From an uncultured Clostridia bacterium (GTDB lineage: Bacteria > Bacillota > Clostridia > UBA1381), in assembly GCA_934486495.1 (NCBI GenBank), contig CAKSPW010000042.1:1-18928 (forward strand): a DNA stretch of 18,928 nucleotides, in the 5' to 3' direction. This document shows, in pieces, positions 15,112-18,928 of this stretch; the stretch's first letter is position 1, and each line of letters opens with the position of its first letter. The position numbers and the translations under genes were made by a program. Below the pieces are notes generated by a model. The model ran no database searches, had not been told where the DNA came from, and saw only the letters and a program-made list of their open reading frames with translations.

Positions 15112-15837
15112 TCAGGCCTTAAAATCCTCCGCAATATACCCCCTCAGCTTTTCGGGAGCACGCTGCGGAGCGTCCTGTGCCTCGCCAAGCTCCATATCAC
15201 GATTTCTGTAATCGAACTTGAGCGTAAATTTATGAACATCTCCGTTAATTCTCTCCAAACTGCGGATTTGCAAATCAAAAAGCTTTTCGCAAAAATCATA
15301 CGGCGACTTCATCGACTTATACGCACCCTCTATCACTTTCGGGAAATGGCGCATACAAAATCCCTTTGACTCCAAAACACGCCTTTTAAATTCTTCATCG
15401 TTTTCCGCCATATAGAAAAACACATCAAAATATCTTTCCATTGTGGAATTTATCCTGTCGCAAATAACGCATTTGTCACTAAGCGACGCACACTCTGCGG
15501 CAAACTCATCCTCCGGCTTTGCTTTTGAAAACAAGCCGCTTTTTTTCTTCGGAAGCTTGCCCTTAAGCTTTTTAAGTTTGTCGGTAACATCCTTTATATG
15601 AGTATCGAGAACGAGCGCAAGACTGAGCTTATTCGGCGAATTTATCATCATTGTAAAATGACGTCTGCAATATCCCTTCTCATTTGAAACGACTCTGAAA
15701 TCAGGCTCCATCATCGCCGCACCGAGCGCATAGTCAACAGACTCCCTCTCAAGTTTTTTTTCAAGATAACAAAACGGGCATTCGCTTTGCTGTTCTATGC
15801 TTTCCGTCACCGGAATTGTATAAATTTTTTCTTTCAT
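15112..15837 (-). CDS. DUF6062-family protein with duplicated Cys/His motifs
   Basis: 241 residues, no signal peptide or membrane segment. Two copies of a Cys/His unit are visible: C20-x2-C23 with C57-x2-H60 (CPFC and GYCRRHF), and C123-x2-C126 with C161-x2-H164 (CVIC and GFCMRHF). Each would supply a four-ligand metal site, most likely zinc. A Lys-rich segment (about 87-105) separates the halves. I recognise it as the DUF6062 type found in Firmicutes; no function is established to my knowledge. A GGTGA ribosome site lies six bases before the ATG. It is the first gene of the operon with the ClC transporter and fbp and has a very short leader. Confidence 0.75.
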   Translation of the reverse strand: MKEKIYTIPVTESIEQQSECPFCYLEKKLERESVDYALGAAMMEPDFRVVSNEKGYCRRHFTMMINSPNKLSLALVLDTHIKDVTDKLKKLKGKLPKKKSGLFSKAKPEDEFAAECASLSDKCVICDRINSTMERYFDVFFYMAENDEEFKRRVLESKGFCMRHFPKVIEGAYKSMKSPYDFCEKLFDLQIRSLERINGDVHKFTLKFDYRNRDMELGEAQDAPQRAPEKLRGYIAEDFKA

Positions 15838-15855
15838 ATGTATTCACCCATATTA

Positions 15856-15884
15856 ATTATAAGACATTTATCAAAAAAAGTCAA
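15856..15884 (-). promoter_or_regulatory. Promoter of the DUF6062 - ClC - fbp operon
   Basis: TTGACT (15884-15879), 17 bases, TATAAT (15861-15856) on the minus strand. The predicted leader is only about a dozen bases, leaving no room for a riboswitch. Confidence 0.85.
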
Positions 15885-15912
15885 GCAGTAGGAAAAATTA
15901 TAGCATATTTAC

Positions 15913-15941
15913 TTGACAAAAACAATAAAATGCTTTATAAT
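15913..15941 (+). promoter_or_regulatory. Promoter of glmM - rsmG
   Basis: TTGACA (15913-15918), 17 bases, TATAAT (15936-15941): a full-consensus promoter, divergent from the DUF6062 promoter with 28 bases between the two -35 boxes. The leader to the glmM start is about 55 bases with no clear structure. Confidence 0.88.
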
Positions 15942-16004
15942 GTATACATATGAACAGTATCTTATTTTAGGGGTTCTGTGTTTTAACACGAAAGGAAGTT
16001 GTTT

Positions 16005-17354
16005 ATGGGAACATTATTCGGAACGGATGGTATACGCGGAATTGCAAACGACACGTTGACGGCGGAGCTTGCATTTAAGATAGGAAGAAGCGGCGCATAT
16101 GTGCTTACAAAATCGCTTAACAGACGTGCACGCATACTTATAGGAAAGGATACGAGAAAATCGGGAGATATGCTTGAAGCGGCGCTTACGGCAGGTCTTT
16201 GCTCTGTCGGTGCAAAGGTTATTCCGCTCGGCATTATACCAACTCCCGCTGTGGCATACCTCACACGCCTTTATAAAGCCGATGCAGGCGTTGTTATTTC
16301 GGCGTCGCATAATCCTTGCGAATATAACGGAATAAAGTTTTTCTCAAGCAAGGGCTACAAGCTAAGCGATGATATAGAAAACGAAATTGAGGACTATATC
16401 CTCGGTAACAAAGAAATAGACTCTCTCCCCACCCACGGCGGAGTAGGCTATGTAAGCGCAAATCACAATGCGGTTGAGGACTATGTAAGCTATGCCATTT
16501 CAACCGTTGATACACGGCTTGACGGCTTAAAGGTTGCAATAGACTGCGCAAACGGTGCAAGCTATCAAACGGCATTTAAGGCTCTTAACAAGCTCGGCGC
16601 AAATGTTGAGGCAATACACAACACGCCCGACGGAGTAAATATAAACAAAATGTGCGGCTCTACACATATGGAAAGCCTTTGCGCATACGTTACAAGCATA
16701 GGTGCAGATGTCGGAATTGCATTTGACGGCGATGCGGACAGAATGCTTGCCGTTGACGAAAAGGGAAACATAATAGACGGCGACCAGGTTATGGCAATGT
16801 GCGCACATCACATGAAACAGCTCGGCACGCTTAAGGGTGACACACTCGTTGCAACGGTTATGAGCAATCTCGGCTTAACTCTTTTCGGAAACGATAACGG
16901 AATTAACGTTGAGCAGACAAAGGTAGGCGACAGATATGTTCTTGAGCGTATGCTTGAGGGCGGCTTCAATCTCGGAGGCGAGCAATCGGGACACATTATT
17001 TTCCTCGACCACAATACAACGGGCGACGGTCTTGTAAGCGCACTTCAATTCCTGTCAATGCTTAAAAAGACAGGCATGAAAGCGTCAGAGGCGGCAAAGG
17101 TTATAGACGTGCTTCCGCAGGTGCTTATAAACGCTTCGGTTAAGGATGAAAACAAAGAAAAATTCAGAGATATTCCCGAAATTGCAAATGCGTGCAAAAA
17201 GCTTGAGGACGAATTTGACGGCAAGGGCAGAGTATTAATCCGCCCGTCCGGAACAGAGCCTTTAGTCCGTGTTATGATTGAGGGCGGCGACAAGGATTAT
17301 ATAAACAAAAAAGCACGTGAGCTTGCGGATATGATTGAAAAAATACTCGGCTGA
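16005..17354 (+). CDS. glmM: Phosphoglucosamine mutase
   Basis: 449 residues; converts glucosamine-6-phosphate to glucosamine-1-phosphate, on the path to UDP-GlcNAc for peptidoglycan. The N-terminus LFGTDGIRG is the family signature. The catalytic phosphoserine is S101 in SASHNP (99-104). The metal loop is DGDADR (241-246), the sugar-binding loop GGEQSGH (324-330) and the phosphate-binding loop RPSGTEP (413-419). All are intact and the length is normal. The ATG at 16005 was chosen because AAGGA lies about eight bases upstream; an in-frame TTG at 15999 overlaps the ribosome site. Leu codons are almost all CTT/CTC. It is the first gene of an operon with rsmG, whose start follows after 17 bases. 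Confidence 0.98.
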   Translation: MGTLFGTDGIRGIANDTLTAELAFKIGRSGAYVLTKSLNRRARILIGKDTRKSGDMLEAALTAGLCSVGAKVIPLGIIPTPAVAYLTRLYKADAGVVISASHNPCEYNGIKFFSSKGYKLSDDIENEIEDYILGNKEIDSLPTHGGVGYVSANHNAVEDYVSYAISTVDTRLDGLKVAIDCANGASYQTAFKALNKLGANVEAIHNTPDGVNINKMCGSTHMESLCAYVTSIGADVGIAFDGDADRMLAVDEKGNIIDGDQVMAMCAHHMKQLGTLKGDTLVATVMSNLGLTLFGNDNGINVEQTKVGDRYVLERMLEGGFNLGGEQSGHIIFLDHNTTGDGLVSALQFLSMLKKTGMKASEAAKVIDVLPQVLINASVKDENKEKFRDIPEIANACKKLEDEFDGKGRVLIRPSGTEPLVRVMIEGGDKDYINKKARELADMIEKILG

Positions 17355-17371
17355 TTTAGGAGATAGATAAC

Positions 17372-18106
17372 TTGGAAGAAATATTAAAAAACGGATTTGA
17401 AAAGCTTAACATAAGCCTCGGCGAAAGCCAAACCGAAAGCTTAAAAACATATGCAAAGCTTTTGAAAGAATGGAACGAGAAAATAAACCTCACCGGAATA
17501 ACCGACGATGAGGGAATTGCGATAAAGCATTTTGTTGACAGTGCGTCACCGCTTTCTCTCGGCAAAGTCGGCAAAAAGGTAATTGATGTCGGAACGGGCG
17601 CAGGTTTTCCGGGACTCGTTATGAAAATAATTGCTCCGGAGCTTGACGTTACGCTCCTTGACTCGCTTAACAAGCGGCTCGTTTTTCTTGAGGATGTAAT
17701 CAATCAGACAAAGCTTGAAAATGTTCATCTTATCCATTCACGTGCGGAGGACGGCGCACACAAGGCAGAGCTTCGTGAAAGCTTTGACACCGCCGTATCA
17801 CGGGCAGTTGCGTCACTTCCGCTGTTGTGTGAGCTTTGTCTCGGATATGTAAAGCCCGGCGGATATTTCCTTGCGCTTAAAGGTCCGTCCGCAGAGGAGG
17901 AGGTTAAAAGTGCGGAGCGTGCGATAACAATCCTCGGCGGCGAGCTCGAAAGCATTGAAGATATTCCGATAGAAAACACGGCGCATAAAATAATAGTTAT
18001 AAAAAAAGTGCGACATACACCGATGAAATTCCCGCGAAAACCCGCAATGATTTCAAAATGCGGCATAGAAAGCTGTTATAAAACGCCGAAAAGGCCCTCA
18101 TTGTAA
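17372..18106 (+). CDS. rsmG: 16S rRNA (guanine-527-N7) methyltransferase RsmG
   Basis: 244 residues; methylates N7 of G527 in 16S rRNA, the modification whose loss gives low-level streptomycin resistance. Family motifs: KHFVDS (52-57), SAM-binding DVGTGAGFPG (72-81), SRAVA (143-147) and a basic tail with KFPRKPAMISK (219-229). Translation starts at TTG, with AGGAG nine bases upstream. The last 15 or so residues (from C230) extend beyond the usual family end and are encoded partly by the terminator stem, so the stop codon lies in the hairpin loop. This suggests the original stop was lost. The gene follows glmM and precedes a parB-like gene; rsmG next to parB-type genes is common near the replication origin. 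Confidence 0.96.
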   Translation: MEEILKNGFEKLNISLGESQTESLKTYAKLLKEWNEKINLTGITDDEGIAIKHFVDSASPLSLGKVGKKVIDVGTGAGFPGLVMKIIAPELDVTLLDSLNKRLVFLEDVINQTKLENVHLIHSRAEDGAHKAELRESFDTAVSRAVASLPLLCELCLGYVKPGGYFLALKGPSAEEEVKSAERAITILGGELESIEDIPIENTAHKIIVIKKVRHTPMKFPRKPAMISKCGIESCYKTPKRPSL

Positions 18107-18123
18107 AAAATGAGGGTTTTTTT
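18095..18123 (+). terminator. Terminator overlapping the rsmG stop
   Basis: CCCTCATT (18095-18102) pairs with AATGAGGG (18109-18116), followed by seven T's. The rsmG TAA (18104-18106) lies in the six-base loop. Confidence 0.9.
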
Positions 18124-18138
18124 GTCGCTCGATTTATA

Positions 18139-18166
18139 TTGATTTATTTACATATTATGGTATAAT
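18139..18166 (+). promoter_or_regulatory. Promoter of the parB-like gene
   Basis: TATAAT (18161-18166) with an extended TG element (18158-18159) lies 16 bases after TTGATT (18139-18144). The predicted start near 18173 gives a leader of about 220 bases. Confidence 0.7.
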
Positions 18167-18269
18167 AGATATGTAAGACGTATTTAAAGGCATAAAAAAC
18201 TCATGCCTTCCCCCACCTCTTACATTCCACAAGCCGATGGCGCTGTCTGTGCGATCGGGCAGCGCCTTG

Positions 18270-18294
18270 GGATAAACGCACGAATGTGCCGAAA
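18270..18294 (+). repeat. Leader repeat copy 1
   Basis: A 25-base element starting GGATAAA and ending GCCGAAA, with GCAC-GAAT-GTGC forming a small perfect inverted repeat in the middle. It matches copy 2, 63 bases downstream, at 22 of 25 positions; all three differences are transitions. Confidence 0.75.
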
Positions 18295-18332
18295 TTTATA
18301 GTTTGGTTTATAAATTACAAAAAGCACGTTTC

Positions 18333-18357
18333 GGATAAATGCATGAATGCGCCGAAA
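18333..18357 (+). repeat. Leader repeat copy 2
   Basis: Second copy of the 25-base element; here the central inverted repeat is weaker, but the ends sit inside the GTTTCGG/CCGAAAC stem. The conserved parts are GGATAAA, GCA, GAATG and GCCGAAA. Confidence 0.75.
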
Positions 18358-18396
18358 CAAACAGCTGCTTTATGATAAAAAGAGAGGTTATGAAAC

Positions 18397-18928
18397 ATGA
18401 AAAGCTATGAAACGGAAGAATATTATACCGAAGTATACGACATACCCATTAATCTTATTTTGCCGAACCCGAACTCAACACGACGCAGAATAGACAACCT
18501 TAAAATGAACTCGCTTATTAAGACAATAGAGGAATACGGCGTAATTGTGCCTGTAACTGTACGTGAAAAGGGTGAATTTTTTGAGCTTATATCGGGTGAG
18601 CGCAGACTTCGCGGTGCGGCGGCGGCAGGCTTTGACGTAATACCTGCAATTATTGTTGACGCCGATGATAACCGTTCAGCAATAATGACGCTTCTTGAAA
18701 ATCTGCAGCGTGAAGATTTGTGCTTTTTCGAGATTGCCGAGGGATACAAGGATTTAATTCGCAGGCAAGGAATAACACAGGAAGAACTTGCAAAAAAAAT
18801 AGGAATAAGCCGCCAAACCGTTGCAAACAAAATACGGCTTTTACGTCTTTCGCCGAGGGTAAGGCGGTTAATTCGTGACTATTCACTGTCGGAGCGCCAC
18901 GCACGTGCGATTCTTGCCCTGCCAGATG
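18397..18928 (+). CDS. ParB/Noc-like chromosome-partitioning or nucleoid-occlusion protein, 3' end outside window
   Basis: The first 177 residues of a ParB-superfamily protein; the gene runs off the right edge. The N-terminal ParB domain has IPINLILPNP (17-26) and the CTP-binding GERR (67-70), followed by ENLQRED (101-107). The helix-turn-helix is about 126-147 (ITQEELAKKIGISRQTVANK), followed by LSERHARAILAL. The ATG at 18397 is the only plausible start: a TGA lies two codons upstream in frame and AGAGG is nine bases before it. The position after rsmG suits noc or spo0J. The N-terminus (MKSYETEEYY) lacks an obvious amphipathic membrane helix like that of Bacillus Noc, so a Noc role is uncertain. 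The DNA-binding target cannot be read without the rest; no parS-like TGTTTCACGTGAAACA was seen in the window. Confidence 0.93.
   Translation, partial: MKSYETEEYYTEVYDIPINLILPNPNSTRRRIDNLKMNSLIKTIEEYGVIVPVTVREKGEFFELISGERRLRGAAAAGFDVIPAIIVDADDNRSAIMTLLENLQREDLCFFEIAEGYKDLIRRQGITQEELAKKIGISRQTVANKIRLLRLSPRVRRLIRDYSLSERHARAILALPD

Larger units (their letters stand above)
18170..18396 (+). promoter_or_regulatory. Long structured leader of the parB-like gene
   Basis: No reading frame of note. Several hairpins can be drawn by eye. ATGTAAGA (18170-18177) pairs with TCTTACAT (18218-18225) and encloses AAGGCAT/ATGCCTT. GGCGCTG pairs with CAGCGCC in 18238-18266. AATTTATA pairs with TATAAATT in about 18293-18316. 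GTTTCGG (18328-18334) pairs with CCGAAAC (18352-18358). Two copies of a 25-base element are embedded. It matches no riboswitch consensus I know. The ribosome site AGAGG (18383-18387) lies after the structures. It may be a regulatory leader, a small RNA sharing the promoter, or a protein-binding region. Confidence 0.5.

Noticed and set aside
15838..15912. Possible fluoride riboswitch controlling the ClC operon
   Set aside because: The predicted leader of the DUF6062-ClC-fbp transcript is only about a dozen bases, and there are 29 bases before the ClC gene itself; neither has room for the aptamer.
18270..18357. CRISPR array
   Set aside because: Only two imperfect copies occur, in a transcribed leader with paired flanks, and there are no cas genes.
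18270..18358. Hammerhead-type ribozyme, suggested by the two CCGAAA blocks
   Set aside because: No CTGANGA core element is present at a suitable distance, so the required catalytic core cannot be built.
18170..18380. Stand-alone 6S RNA
   Set aside because: A single promoter and a long imperfect hairpin are suggestive, but the 5' and 3' ends do not form a convincing closing stem and no terminator separates the region from the parB-like gene.
18124..18396. parS or DnaA-box cluster near the parB-like gene
   Set aside because: No match to TGTTTCACGTGAAACA or to clustered TTATNCACA boxes was seen; the duplicated motif is a different sequence.

Overview
The window looks like chromosome from a low-to-mid GC anaerobic Firmicute, most likely a gut-type clostridium. 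The evidence is a class III fructose-1,6-bisphosphatase, copper-amine-oxidase-like stalk-domain surface proteins, a DUF6062-type protein, an HcpR-like/ferredoxin/hybrid-cluster module, strong AGGAGG-type ribosome binding sites and textbook TTGACA-17-TATAAT promoters. The genus cannot be fixed from sequence reading alone.

Layout. 1-333: no recognisable gene, then a terminator hairpin. 334-3486: a nitrosative-stress/redox module. A Crp/Fnr-family regulator (minus) diverges from a Cys-rich ferredoxin-like protein and hydroxylamine reductase (plus), with overlapping divergent promoters and a perfect 14-bp palindrome between them. 3487-4059: a degraded scar in which the N-terminal part of a tyrosine recombinase is joined to an antisense C-terminal piece of a type I methyltransferase (HsdM). 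4060-9320: a minus-strand operon cls - rsmF-like - ftsK/spoIIIE. 9361-11844: a minus-strand pair of secreted stalk-domain proteins with its own promoter and terminator. 11845-15884: a minus-strand operon DUF6062 protein - ClC transporter - fbp. 15885-15912 separates back-to-back divergent promoters. 15913-18123: plus-strand glmM - rsmG, ending in a terminator that overlaps the rsmG stop codon. 18139-18396: a promoter and a long, hairpin-rich leader with a duplicated 25-nt element. 18397 to the edge: a ParB/Noc-like gene cut by the window end.

How it works together. Most genes are housekeeping: cell-wall precursor synthesis (glmM), 16S rRNA methylation (rsmG, rsmF-like), chromosome segregation (ftsK, parB/noc), phospholipid synthesis (cls) and gluconeogenesis (fbp). 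The left 4 kb differs in codon choice: CTG is about a third of Leu codons in hcp but nearly absent in glmM by hand count. It ends at the integrase/HsdM scar, so it may have been acquired horizontally. The most interesting points are the regulator/palindrome arrangement, the collapsed type I restriction-modification locus, and the duplicated-motif leader of the parB-like gene.
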